NCBI GenBank assembly: GCA_048499435.1
Contig: JASNZW010000001.1
Location: 310,001-374,000, forward strand
DNA from: DAOTWC01 sp048499435
Lineage (GTDB): Bacteria > Chloroflexota > Anaerolineae > Aggregatilineales > Phototrophicaceae
DNA length: 64,000 bases
Direction: 5' to 3'
This document shows, piece by piece, positions 26,047 through 34,355 of this stretch (the stretch's first letter is position 1; every line of letters begins with the position of its first letter). The position numbers and the translations under genes were made by a program. The notes beneath the pieces are model-generated. The model made no database searches. It worked only from the letters and a program-made list of their open reading frames with translations, and was not told the origin of the DNA.

Positions 26047-26730
26047 TCAGCGGCGCAGCGCCCGTATCTGTTCGGCGGCCTCCGCCGCCACCCGGTCGAA
26101 CAGCTCCCACATCAGCGCGTCCTCGACCTGGTACGGCCCGCCGTAGCTGCCGTCGCCCAGCACCTCGCGGATCATCTGTCCGTCATCCAGATAGCCCAGA
26201 TTGACCAGCGGCTTCTCGCCCGCTGGCACGTCGCTCACACGGTTAAACGGGAAGTTCTCACCCCAGTTGGCGTGGTCCAGGCGCAGGCCGTGTTCTTCCT
26301 GGAAGGCCAGCGCCGCCGCGCCCAGCCACCAGTCAAACCAGGTGACACGCGCGTGCCCCTCCATGCGCATATCCGCCAGCGCCGCCGGCAGGCTGTTGCC
26401 GCTGTGGCCGTTAATGATCAGAAAGCCGCCGAAGCCCTGGTGCAGCAGGCTCTGGACGACGTCGGTCAGCGCCGCGTCAAAGACCGGTCTACTCAGGCTG
26501 ATCGTGCCGGGAAATGAGACAAACGGCGCGCTGACGCCGAAGTTAAGCGGCGGGGCGACCACCACCTGCTCGTGTTCGGCCACCACCTGCGCGATGCGCA
26601 GCGGAATCAGAGTATCGGTCAGCAGGCTGAGGTAAGCGTGCTGTTCGGTCGCGCCGGTCACCAGAATGATGCGGTCGTCCGCCTGCAAATAGCGGTTGAT
26701 GTCCATCCAGTTCAGGTCCTGCAGCTGCAT
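26047..26730 (-). CDS. Creatininase-family amidohydrolase
   Basis: The 227-residue protein is a creatininase-family metalloenzyme. E29 and H31 in TEQH, D39 in LLTDT and the NGHSGN segment supply most of the family's metal ligands. The usual EQHGPHLPLGTD reads EQHAYLSLLTD here: one residue shorter and without the second His, a variant that may mark a separate subfamily. Members cut cyclic amides (creatinine, mycofactocin or coenzyme precursors), so the substrate is open. The gene sits between two FHA-protein genes. A TATAAT box is at 26778-26773. The ATG at 26730 has a GAGG upstream. Confidence 0.82.
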   Translation of the reverse strand: MQLQDLNWMDINRYLQADDRIILVTGATEQHAYLSLLTDTLIPLRIAQVVAEHEQVVVAPPLNFGVSAPFVSFPGTISLSRPVFDAALTDVVQSLLHQGFGGFLIINGHSGNSLPAALADMRMEGHARVTWFDWWLGAAALAFQEEHGLRLDHANWGENFPFNRVSDVPAGEKPLVNLGYLDDGQMIREVLGDGSYGGPYQVEDALMWELFDRVAAEAAEQIRALRR

Positions 26731-26772
26731 ACCGCCCGCCTCTCTCCAGCCCTACATCATCTCAGGGGGCGC

Positions 26773-26778
26773 ATTATA
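26773..26778 (-). promoter_or_regulatory. -10 box (TATAAT) for the creatininase gene
   Basis: Minus-strand TATAAT at 26778-26773, about 43 bases ahead of the ATG at 26730, in an otherwise GC-rich gap. Confidence 0.5.
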
Positions 26779-26802
26779 ACACGCGGCGGGCCGGCGGCGG
26801 GG

Positions 26803-27867
26803 TTATAGATCGCTGGCGATATACAGGCTGCTGAAGGCCAGCACGTTGAGGTGCGCCATCAGTTTTTCGGCATCGTCTTTCAGGTCAGCGGCGGGGCGCT
26901 CTGGCGCCAGCTCGGCCAGGTAGGCCAGCGCCACCGCCTGCGCGCTCGCGCGCAGCTCGTGGGCCAGCGCCCGCGCCTGGGCCGCGTCTGAAGCGAGCTG
27001 CGTTTGCGCCGGCGCGGCGGCGTCCGCGTCCAGCCGGGTTGTTTTCTGGACAGAGCCGCTCAACGCCAGAAAGCGGGCGATGTCGTCGGCGTTGGCGCTG
27101 CGCCAGGCGGCGAGCGCCCCCTTCGCCAGCCGCACAGCGTCGGCGGCGCGGTCAAGGCGCACGCTGATGAGCGCGTTCTGCGCGTCGCTGCTGATCAGGC
27201 TGATGTCAATGTCGCCCGGCTTGCGCGCCTGCGCCTCATCGCACACCGCCTGGATGCCCGCCAGCGCGCTGAGAAACGGGCTGACGCGCGCCGCCAGAAA
27301 CTGCGGCGTAAACCGGAAAGCGCCGGCGGCCGTATACTTCAGGGTGATGGTTTCCTCGGCGGTGTCGCCGGCGTTGAAATAGACGTAGATCACAAGCTGG
27401 CCAAGCTGGACCATGTCGCCGCTGCGCAGCCGGAACGGGGCGTGCGGCTCAAGCCGCACCTTGTTCACGCGCGTGCCGTTGGTGCTGCTCAGGTCCTCAA
27501 CGGCCAGCCCCTGCCGGTCGCGCACGATGCGGGCGTGCTGGCGCGAGACGCCCAATACGCCGGCGTCGAACGGCGTCAGGTCAACCGTCGGCGCGGCCTC
27601 GCCGGGGCTGTACCGCCCCAGCACGATGCTTCTGCTGCCCTTGACCAGCACCGGTTCCTGATGCCCGGCCACCATCAGCGCCACGATATCCGGGTCCAGC
27701 GACGACGCTTCCAGGCCCCGGGGCGCGTCTGGCTGGACCAGATCGTCGGGCACAGGCTCTGTAATAAGCGGGGCCGGCAGCAGGTTGACAAACGGCTGCC
27801 CGCAGGCGGCGCACAGCGTGGCGTCAGCGGCGTTGTCGGCCCGGCACAGTGGACATGCTTTTCCCAT
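26803..27867 (-). CDS. Zinc-ribbon and FHA-domain protein (second copy type)
   Basis: The 354-residue protein starts with a zinc ribbon (CPLC and CAAC within the first 25 residues). An FHA domain follows (about 75-165) with VLGRYS, GVSRQHARI, DLSSTNGTRV and a closing VQLG. The rest (about 170-354) is a helical/beta region of unknown type. The FHA phosphothreonine-binding core is complete. It shares the zinc-ribbon/FHA combination with the gene at 25153 but in different order and with different extra domains. ATG at 27867 is preferred over an in-frame ATG at 27888 because a TACACT box ends seven bases upstream of it, so the transcript would be leaderless. Confidence 0.82.
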   Translation of the reverse strand: MGKACPLCRADNAADATLCAACGQPFVNLLPAPLITEPVPDDLVQPDAPRGLEASSLDPDIVALMVAGHQEPVLVKGSRSIVLGRYSPGEAAPTVDLTPFDAGVLGVSRQHARIVRDRQGLAVEDLSSTNGTRVNKVRLEPHAPFRLRSGDMVQLGQLVIYVYFNAGDTAEETITLKYTAAGAFRFTPQFLAARVSPFLSALAGIQAVCDEAQARKPGDIDISLISSDAQNALISVRLDRAADAVRLAKGALAAWRSANADDIARFLALSGSVQKTTRLDADAAAPAQTQLASDAAQARALAHELRASAQAVALAYLAELAPERPAADLKDDAEKLMAHLNVLAFSSLYIASDL

Positions 27868-27874
27868 GACGCCC

Positions 27875-27880
27875 AGTGTA
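27875..27880 (-). promoter_or_regulatory. -10 box (TACACT), probable leaderless start
   Basis: Minus-strand TACACT at 27880-27875 is followed by seven bases and the ATG at 27867, a spacing that fits transcription starting at the start codon. No ribosome site is present. It is the second such case in the window. Confidence 0.4.
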
Positions 27881-28027
27881 ATGTCCATTTGTCACACCGT
27901 GTATCCCGCATTCTGAGGGTATTGTACCGGTATCGCGCGCCTGCGCCATAAGGACTTTAGTACACATTGTAATATTCGGGTTAGCGCAGGGATAGCGCAG
28001 GGTAAGCAGCGCCGCGAAACGGCGCGG

Positions 28028-28033
28028 TATAAT
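28028..28033 (+). promoter_or_regulatory. -10 box (TATAAT) for the large membrane protein
   Basis: GGTATAATAA gives a perfect TATAAT about 40 bases ahead of the ATG at 28075. No matching -35 is seen at 16-18 bases. Confidence 0.5.
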
Positions 28034-28074
28034 AAACGGGCAAAGCTGACCGGGGAACACAAGGGATCGTGCGT

Positions 28075-30585
28075 ATGAGTACACGCGGACGGGTGCTGGG
28101 GCTGCTGACCGGGCTGGCGCTGCTGGCAGCCGGCGTGCGCGCGCCGGCCCAGGATGTGACGCCGCTGCTCACACTGGCGGTCAGCGCCGGCTATGAGGGG
28201 CTGTTCCGCGAGGGCGCCTGGCTGCCGCTGCTGGTGCAGGCCAGCAACGACGGCGACGATTTCAGCGGGCGGCTGGTTGTGCGCCCAGAGACCTCCGGCA
28301 GCGCGTTTACCAACACCTTCAGCGCCCCGCTTGACCTGCCCTCCGGCAGCCGCAAGGCCGTGTTTCTGTACGTCACGGCGCGCAGCTTCGCCACCCAGGT
28401 GCGCGTCGAATTAATTGACGGCGACACCGGCGCGGTCGCCGCCGTCCAGCCAGCCAACCTGCGCCATGTGCCGCCGCAGGACCAGCTTCACGTTGTCCTG
28501 TCCGGGGCCAGCGCCGGCACGGTGGACCTGACCGCCGTTCACGCTGGCGGCTACGGCGCGTCCCAGGCGAACTGGGGCCTGGATAACCTGCCCGGCCAGC
28601 CGGCGGCGCTGGCCGCGGTGGACACGCTGCTGTTCAGCGACATTGACACCGGCGCGCTGAGCGCGGCGCAGCGCGCCGCCATCAGCGCCTGGGTGGCGCA
28701 GGGCGGCCATCTGATCGTCACCGGCGGGGCCAACTGGCAGGCCGCCGCCGCCGGCCTGGCCGGGCTGCTGCCGCTGCGGCCCGCCAGCAGCCAGACGGTG
28801 GCTGACCTGGACGCGCTGGCGGCGCTGGCCGGGGCGCAGCGCCTGCGCGGCGACACGGTCGCGGCCACCGGCGCGCTCGCCGCCGACGCCGCTGTGCTGG
28901 CCGCCGCGCCAGACGGCCTGCCGCTGCTGGCGCGCCGCGCGTATGGCCTGGGCACGGTTGATTACCTGGCGCTGGACCCGCTGGCACAGCCGCTGCGCGC
29001 CTGGCCGGGGCTGGGCGAGCTGTGGTTCACGCTGGCTGCCAGCCGCCCGCCGATCCCTGGCTGGGCGCGCGGCTTCACCAACCCTGAACGCGCCGCCACC
29101 GCCGTCAGCATCATCCCCGGCCACGACCCCCTGCCGACAGTGCTGCCGCTGCTCGGCTTTCTGGCGCTGTATCTGCTGCTGGTTGGCCCGCTGAATTTTC
29201 TCGTGCTGCGCCGCCTCAACCGCCTGGAGCTGGCGTGGGTTACTATCCCGCTGCTGATCGCCGTTTTTACCGCGCTGGCGTGGACAGTCGGCTTCAACCT
29301 GCGCGGCTCAATCACCATCATCAACCGGCTGGCCGTTTTTCAGTCGTGGCCCGGCCATGAGCAGGCCCAGGTCGGCGAGCTGGTCGGGCTGCTCTCGCCG
29401 CGCCGCGCCAGCTACACCCTCACCGCCGCCGCCGGCAGCGCGCTGCGCCCGCTATTCGGCAGCCCGCAGGCGAACCCCTTCGCCAGCAGCATCCAGGCCG
29501 GGACCGATATCCGCCAGGCTGAGGCTTTCCAGGCTTACGAGTTCGCCGTTGATTCCAGCTTCGTGTCCACCTTCACAGCCGATGCCGCCGCCCCGCAGGC
29601 AGCGGTCAGCGGCCAGGCGGCGCTGTTCTACGACCCGGCGCTGGGCGAGCGCGTGCTGCGCGGCACCGTCCACAACGCCAGCGCGATCACGCTGACCGAC
29701 GCCGTTATCCTGGCGGCGGGCGTCACGCTGCGCCTGCCAGGGCCGTTAGCGCCGGGCGACGTTTACCCCTTTGAGCTGGTGCTGGCCAACGCCGCCCAAC
29801 CCGCCGCCCCTTCCCCGCTGGAGCGCACCGTTGAGGTTCCCGTCACGCGCATCAACCTGCGCGCGGCCAGCGTCGCCCAGAGCGAGCAAACGGTGATTGA
29901 CATCCTCGGCCCGGAGCGTTATGAGGCGCGCGCGTATGTCATCCCGCCCGGCCGCAGCGCTGCCGCGCAGGAACAGCGCCAGCGCCAGTTGTTCCTGTCG
30001 TCGTTCATTGTGGACCAGTACGGCTCGACCGCGCGCGGCGACCGCGTGTTCCTGGCCGGTTGGGCGCAAACGCTGCCGCCCGCCCTGACGCTGGCCGGGG
30101 CCGCCGGGGAAGAAACCGGGCAGTCGTTCTATCTGATCGAGCTGGCGGTGGAAGCCGAGCCGCCGGCGGGCGAGGTCGTTATCGGCCCGCCGCGCTTCGT
30201 GTGGACGGCGCTGGAGCGCACCGGCTGGTCCACCGCCGCCGCCCCCGCCAACCTGGTGATGCAGCCCGGCGACACGGCCGCCTTTCGCTTTACGCCGCAG
30301 CCAGGGGCCGTGCTGGCCGAAGTGCGAACGCTGCGCGTGATCGCCGACGCGGTCAACAGCGGGCGCGGCGCGCTGCCTGTCGAAATCTGGGACTGGCGCG
30401 CGCAAAGCTGGGTCCCGGTCGAGCTGGCCCCGCAGCCCGGCTCTGGCAGCGCGGGCTACATCATCAGCCGCCCGGCGCGCTTCCTGGGGCCGGGCAACGC
30501 CGTGCAGCTCCGCCTCACCGCCGACCCACTGGGGTCGTTTCTGCGCATCGAACGGCTGGGCGTCGAGCAGACCGGCAGCTATTAA
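28075..30585 (+). CDS. Large exported membrane protein with GATase-like fold, unknown function
   Basis: The 836-residue product has a Sec signal peptide (cleavage near APAQD, about residue 27) and a long extracytoplasmic N-terminal part. The segment VAQGGHLIVTGGANW (about 215-230) resembles the class I glutamine-amidotransferase-like fold of some bacterial membrane proteins but lacks a catalytic Cys. Two transmembrane helices lie near 350-400 (PTVLPLLGFLALYLLLVGP and the next). A beta-rich C-terminal domain follows. A GATase-like stretch of the same kind occurs in the VWA protein at 45699. The ATG at 28075 sits well behind AAGGGA. No substrate or role can be given. Confidence 0.7.
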   Translation: MSTRGRVLGLLTGLALLAAGVRAPAQDVTPLLTLAVSAGYEGLFREGAWLPLLVQASNDGDDFSGRLVVRPETSGSAFTNTFSAPLDLPSGSRKAVFLYVTARSFATQVRVELIDGDTGAVAAVQPANLRHVPPQDQLHVVLSGASAGTVDLTAVHAGGYGASQANWGLDNLPGQPAALAAVDTLLFSDIDTGALSAAQRAAISAWVAQGGHLIVTGGANWQAAAAGLAGLLPLRPASSQTVADLDALAALAGAQRLRGDTVAATGALAADAAVLAAAPDGLPLLARRAYGLGTVDYLALDPLAQPLRAWPGLGELWFTLAASRPPIPGWARGFTNPERAATAVSIIPGHDPLPTVLPLLGFLALYLLLVGPLNFLVLRRLNRLELAWVTIPLLIAVFTALAWTVGFNLRGSITIINRLAVFQSWPGHEQAQVGELVGLLSPRRASYTLTAAAGSALRPLFGSPQANPFASSIQAGTDIRQAEAFQAYEFAVDSSFVSTFTADAAAPQAAVSGQAALFYDPALGERVLRGTVHNASAITLTDAVILAAGVTLRLPGPLAPGDVYPFELVLANAAQPAAPSPLERTVEVPVTRINLRAASVAQSEQTVIDILGPERYEARAYVIPPGRSAAAQEQRQRQLFLSSFIVDQYGSTARGDRVFLAGWAQTLPPALTLAGAAGEETGQSFYLIELAVEAEPPAGEVVIGPPRFVWTALERTGWSTAAAPANLVMQPGDTAAFRFTPQPGAVLAEVRTLRVIADAVNSGRGALPVEIWDWRAQSWVPVELAPQPGSGSAGYIISRPARFLGPGNAVQLRLTADPLGSFLRIERLGVEQTGSY

Positions 30586-30750
30586 CTCAGGCCGCCGCGC
30601 CGCAGAAAAACCGGGGGCAGCGGCCGCATAACCACCGCGCCTGAATGGTCTGGCATGGCCTTAATAGACAATCGCGGCGTTGCGTGAAAGAATAGTTATT
30701 AACATCTTTAACGGCTGCTGTACGGTTCTCCACGAAAGAAACTCACATCT

Positions 30751-31992
30751 ATGGCCGCTGTGTCCCAGGCGTCTGCTGTTCGTGCTGGCACGTTCGCTGC
30801 GCTGCGCTATGCCAATTACCGTCTTTACTTCGCCGGGCAGATAGTGTCTATGTCCGGCTCGTGGATGCAGACGGTCGCGCAGGGCTGGCTGGTGTACCAT
30901 CTGACACAGTCAGAGCTGTGGCTGGGGATCGTGGCCGCCGCCGCCGGCCTGCCCTCCATCGTCATCTCGCCGCTCGCTGGCGTGCTGATTGACCGGGTTT
31001 CGCGGCGCGCCATCCTCACGGCCACCCAGGCCGCGCTGATGCTGCTGGCGGTAATCATGACGGCGCTGACGCTGAGCGGCACGGTCCAGGTGTGGCATGT
31101 GGTCGCGCTGGCCGCGCTGGCGGGCATCGCCAACGCCGTAGACGCGCCAGCGCGCCAGGCTTTCGTGCGCGACATGGTGGGCCGCGAGAACATCTCCAGC
31201 GGCGTCGCGCTCAACTCAATGATGTTCAACAGCGCGCGCATCATCGGCCCGACGGTCGCCGGCATCACGCTGGCGAGCATCGGGGCCGGCTGGTGCTTCT
31301 TCATCAACACGGTCAGCTTTATGGCGGCTATCCTCGCGCTGCGGCTGATGCGGCTGGAAAACCCGCCCGCCCCCAGCGTAAAAGGCGTGAACCCGCTGGT
31401 GGCCCTGCGCGACGGCGTGCAGTACTGCCGCAGCCACATCACCATCGGCCCGCTGCTGCTGCTGTCGTCGGTCACCTGCCTGTTCGCCACGAATATCGCG
31501 TCGGTGCTGCCGTCGTTCGCGGCGGTCACGCTGCACTCGCCCATCGACGGCTACTCCACGCTCAGCATGGCGCAGGGGATAGGCGCGGTGCTGGGCGCGC
31601 TGGGGCTGGCGTTCTTCGGGCGCACGTTCGGGCGCGGGTATGTCATCGTGGGGATGGTCGTGCTGCTGACGATCAGCGCCGTTGGGCTGGCCACCACCAC
31701 CGCCGTGCTGCCCGCCGCCCTGTACATGGTTGGGCTGGGCTTCAGCGTGGTGATGTTCTTCATCAACATCAACACGCTTATTCAGGATCAGGTCCCGGAC
31801 GAGTATCGCGGGCGCGTCCTCAGCCTGTACACGCTGACGTTCCTGGGGCTGTCGCCCGTCGGCGCGCTGGCGCTGGGCGCCCTCGCCAACCAGATCGGCA
31901 CGCCGCCGGCCATCGCCCTGTACGGCCTGCTGAACGGCGCGCTGGGCCTGCTGGTGCTGCTGCGCAGCCACGCGGTGCGGCGGCTGCTCTAA
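30751..31992 (+). CDS. Major facilitator superfamily exporter (MFS_3, EntS-like)
   Basis: The 413-residue protein has 12 predicted transmembrane helices and the opening ALRYANYRLYFAGQIVSMSGSWMQTVAQGWLVYHLT, here quoted only in part as RYANYRLYFAGQ. This is characteristic of the MFS_3/EntS-type exporter group (proton-coupled efflux of small molecules). The PLAGVLIDRVSRR loop after helix 2 is the MFS signature. The cargo is unknown. The ATG at 30751 follows a weak GAAAG. The gap 30586-30750 holds an AT-rich stretch near 30690-30710 that may be its promoter. Confidence 0.85.
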   Translation: MAAVSQASAVRAGTFAALRYANYRLYFAGQIVSMSGSWMQTVAQGWLVYHLTQSELWLGIVAAAAGLPSIVISPLAGVLIDRVSRRAILTATQAALMLLAVIMTALTLSGTVQVWHVVALAALAGIANAVDAPARQAFVRDMVGRENISSGVALNSMMFNSARIIGPTVAGITLASIGAGWCFFINTVSFMAAILALRLMRLENPPAPSVKGVNPLVALRDGVQYCRSHITIGPLLLLSSVTCLFATNIASVLPSFAAVTLHSPIDGYSTLSMAQGIGAVLGALGLAFFGRTFGRGYVIVGMVVLLTISAVGLATTTAVLPAALYMVGLGFSVVMFFININTLIQDQVPDEYRGRVLSLYTLTFLGLSPVGALALGALANQIGTPPAIALYGLLNGALGLLVLLRSHAVRRLL

Positions 31993-32010
31993 CCCCCCTC
32001 CGCGCGTCCC

Positions 32011-32029
32011 CCCCGGCGGACCGCCGGGG
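32011..32029 (+). terminator. 8-bp hairpin after the MFS gene
   Basis: CCCCGGCG pairs with CGCCGGGG around a three-base loop, 19 bases after the MFS stop. No T-run follows, so termination is probable but not certain. Confidence 0.4.
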
Positions 32030-32032
32030 CGG

Positions 32033-32061
32033 TTGACGACCGGCCTGAAACAGGTCACAAT
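32033..32061 (+). promoter_or_regulatory. Promoter: TTGACG - 17 nt - CACAAT
   Basis: TTGACG (32033-32038) and CACAAT (32056-32061) are separated by 17 bases, the best-matching -35 in the window. The PfkB start lies about 88 bases further on, with AAGGAT as ribosome site. Confidence 0.5.
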
Positions 32062-32148
32062 GGTGGTATCGTCCCACCGTTTATCCACCCCGTTCGCTGA
32101 CTTGAGCGCCGCCGCACCCTGGCAGGACGCCTGATAAGGATTTCACCG

Positions 32149-33081
32149 ATGGAACAGGGTCATGTGCTGGTCATCGGCTCCGCTGGCATCAACATCAAGG
32201 GCCACCCGCAGCAGGCGGTGACGATCGAAACGCCCAACGCTGGCATCGTGCGCCAGACAGTCGGCGGCGTGGCGCGCAATATCGCTGAGAACCTGGCGCG
32301 CCTGGAGATCGACACCGTGCTGCTGACGGCCGTCGGGCGCGACCACGCCGGGCGGCGCGTGCTGCGCCGCTGCCAGGATGCCGGCGTGGACACGTCACGC
32401 GTGCGCATTGTGGACGGCCAGCGCACAGGGACCTATCTCGCGGTGCTGCGGCCCGACGAGCGCCTGCTGGTCGCCATCAGCGATTTCGCTGTGCTGGCGG
32501 CCATCGACGCCAGCTATCTGCTGGAGTGTGAGGACCTGTTCGCCGGCGCCGCTATGCTTGTGATTGACGCCACGCTGGACGAAGCCGCGCTGGCCACCGT
32601 GTTCGAGCTGGCCGGGCGCTACCGCGTGCGCGTCTGCGCTGACCCCACCACGCCCCGCCTGGCGGGCCGCCTGCGTCCGTACCTCAACCGCCTGTATATG
32701 GTGTCCCCTAACGCCGCCGAGATCGCCTCGCTCTGCGACCTGGAAAGCCCCGCGCACGACCATGAAACCGCCGTCGCCGCCGCGCGCCAGTTGGTGACGC
32801 TGGGCGTGGAGATCGCCGTTGTGACGCTGGGCGAGAACGGGCTGGCCTACGCTGACAGCAGCGGCGGCGGCTATATCCGCGCGATTCAGACGCAGGTTGT
32901 GGACCCCACCGGCGCGGGCGATGCGTTCAGCGGCGGCGTGATCTTCGGGTTGCTGAACGATGTGCAGGTGGACGAGGCGATGCGCCTGGGGGCAACCGCC
33001 GCGTCGCTCACGCTGCAAAGCCAGCAGGCCGTGCTGCGCCACCTGACGCCAGAGCTGCTCTACGCCCGGCTGGCGGTGTAA
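32149..33081 (+). CDS. PfkB-family sugar/nucleoside kinase
   Basis: The 310-residue protein is a ribokinase/PfkB-type kinase: GGVARNIAENLARL (first signature, about 42-55) and DPTGAGDAFSGG (second signature) with catalytic base D258. Resemblance to pseudouridine kinases is suggested by the NIKGH start and the length, but the substrate cannot be fixed. It phosphorylates a sugar or nucleoside at the expense of ATP. The ATG at 32149 follows AAGGATTTC. The neighbours do not help define the pathway; no glycosidase of the PsuG type is present. Confidence 0.85.
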   Translation: MEQGHVLVIGSAGINIKGHPQQAVTIETPNAGIVRQTVGGVARNIAENLARLEIDTVLLTAVGRDHAGRRVLRRCQDAGVDTSRVRIVDGQRTGTYLAVLRPDERLLVAISDFAVLAAIDASYLLECEDLFAGAAMLVIDATLDEAALATVFELAGRYRVRVCADPTTPRLAGRLRPYLNRLYMVSPNAAEIASLCDLESPAHDHETAVAAARQLVTLGVEIAVVTLGENGLAYADSSGGGYIRAIQTQVVDPTGAGDAFSGGVIFGLLNDVQVDEAMRLGATAASLTLQSQQAVLRHLTPELLYARLAV

Positions 33082-33114
33082 ACCGTTATTACCGCGGAGC
33101 GGGCGCGACAGGCT

Positions 33115-34281
33115 TCAGATCGAGGGGTCTGCGTCGGCTGGCGGCGGGGCCGGCGGCGCGCCGCCCTCGCGCGCGAAGCCCAGCAGCTTCGCCTGGCGCT
33201 CGTAGCGCTGCTGCGCCAGCAGCCGCAGGTCCGCCACCGGGTCGGACTCGTCAGTGATCTCGACGCCCAGCAGCGACTCAACCGCGTCCTCCAGCGTGAT
33301 GATGCCGGCGGCCCCGCCAAACTCGTCGAACACCAGGAAGATATGTTCGTTCCGGCTGACGAACTCAGCCAGCACCCTGTCAACCGTCATCGTCTCCGGG
33401 ATGGAGTGCAGCGGGCGGGCCAGCCCCGCCAGCGTCGCGCTGTCGCGGTCCTCGGCGGCGGCGGAGAGGATGTCGCTGCGCAGCACGAACGTGTTCGTGT
33501 CGTCTGGCGACTGGTCATAGATGGGGATGCGCGAGAACGGCAGCAGCGGGTGCGCCTGCATCACCTCGCCAACGGTGCAGTTCTGCGGGAAAGACAGCAT
33601 CACCGTGCGCGGCGTCATGATGTCGCTGACGTGGACGCGCCCCAGGCGCAGCAGATTGCGCAGGATCACCCGTTCGCCCTCCACCAGGCCGCCCTCGCCG
33701 GTGCTGATGCGCGCCATCACCTCGATCTCGCCGCGCGTGACGGTCGCCTCGCGCTCGGCGGGCGTGAGCAGCCGCGTGAGGCGGTCGAACGCCCACACCG
33801 CCGGGTACAGCACCCACACCAGAATCTGGATCGTGTAGGCGGTGAAGCCCAGCAGCGGCTTCCAATGGACCGCGCCCAGCGTCTTGGGGATGATCTCTGA
33901 GAACACCAGAATCAGCAGCGTGAGCACCGCGGAAATCACGCCGATATACTCGCTGCCGAAGATGGCGGCGGCCTCCACGCCCGCGCCCGCCGCGCCCACT
34001 GTGTGCGCGATGGTGTTGAGCGTGAGAATGGCGGAGATCGGCCGTTCGACGTTGTCCTTGTGGCGGCGCATGAGAATGCCGGCGCGGTCGCCGGCCTCAG
34101 CGCGCACCTCAATATACGACAGCGACGACGTGAGCAGCACGCCCTCGCACAGCGAGCAGACAAACGAGCAGCTCAGGCCCAGCAGCACATAGAGCAGCAG
34201 GCTGCTCACTGATCCAGAGGCGCTGGCCTCCGGCGCAGCCTGGGCCAGCGCAGGGATCGCAGACAGTGAAAGGGTAAACAT
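33115..34281 (-). CDS. CNNM/CorC-type membrane protein (DUF21 plus CBS pair)
   Basis: The 388-residue protein has a hydrophobic N-terminal region (signal-anchor and about three to four helices, roughly 1-160, with the DUF21 pattern CEGVLLTSS.SYIEV and FSEIIPKTLGAVH). A linker helix and two CBS domains (about 215-340; DIMTPRTVML in the first and FGGAAGIITLEDAVESLLG in the second) follow. This is the hemolysin C/CorC/CNNM family, linked to magnesium and cobalt homeostasis. The C-terminal CorC domain found in many members is not recognised; the chain ends soon after the CBS pair. The ATG at 34281 has GGGTAAAC upstream. Confidence 0.88.
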   Translation of the reverse strand: MFTLSLSAIPALAQAAPEASASGSVSSLLLYVLLGLSCSFVCSLCEGVLLTSSLSYIEVRAEAGDRAGILMRRHKDNVERPISAILTLNTIAHTVGAAGAGVEAAAIFGSEYIGVISAVLTLLILVFSEIIPKTLGAVHWKPLLGFTAYTIQILVWVLYPAVWAFDRLTRLLTPAEREATVTRGEIEVMARISTGEGGLVEGERVILRNLLRLGRVHVSDIMTPRTVMLSFPQNCTVGEVMQAHPLLPFSRIPIYDQSPDDTNTFVLRSDILSAAAEDRDSATLAGLARPLHSIPETMTVDRVLAEFVSRNEHIFLVFDEFGGAAGIITLEDAVESLLGVEITDESDPVADLRLLAQQRYERQAKLLGFAREGGAPPAPPPADADPSI

Positions 34282-34355
34282 GGCGCGCCGTTTGTTCAGG
34301 ATACGCGCTCAAGCATAGCAGCAAGCGTCAGTGGGGGCAAACGGTGTTTGCCGTT

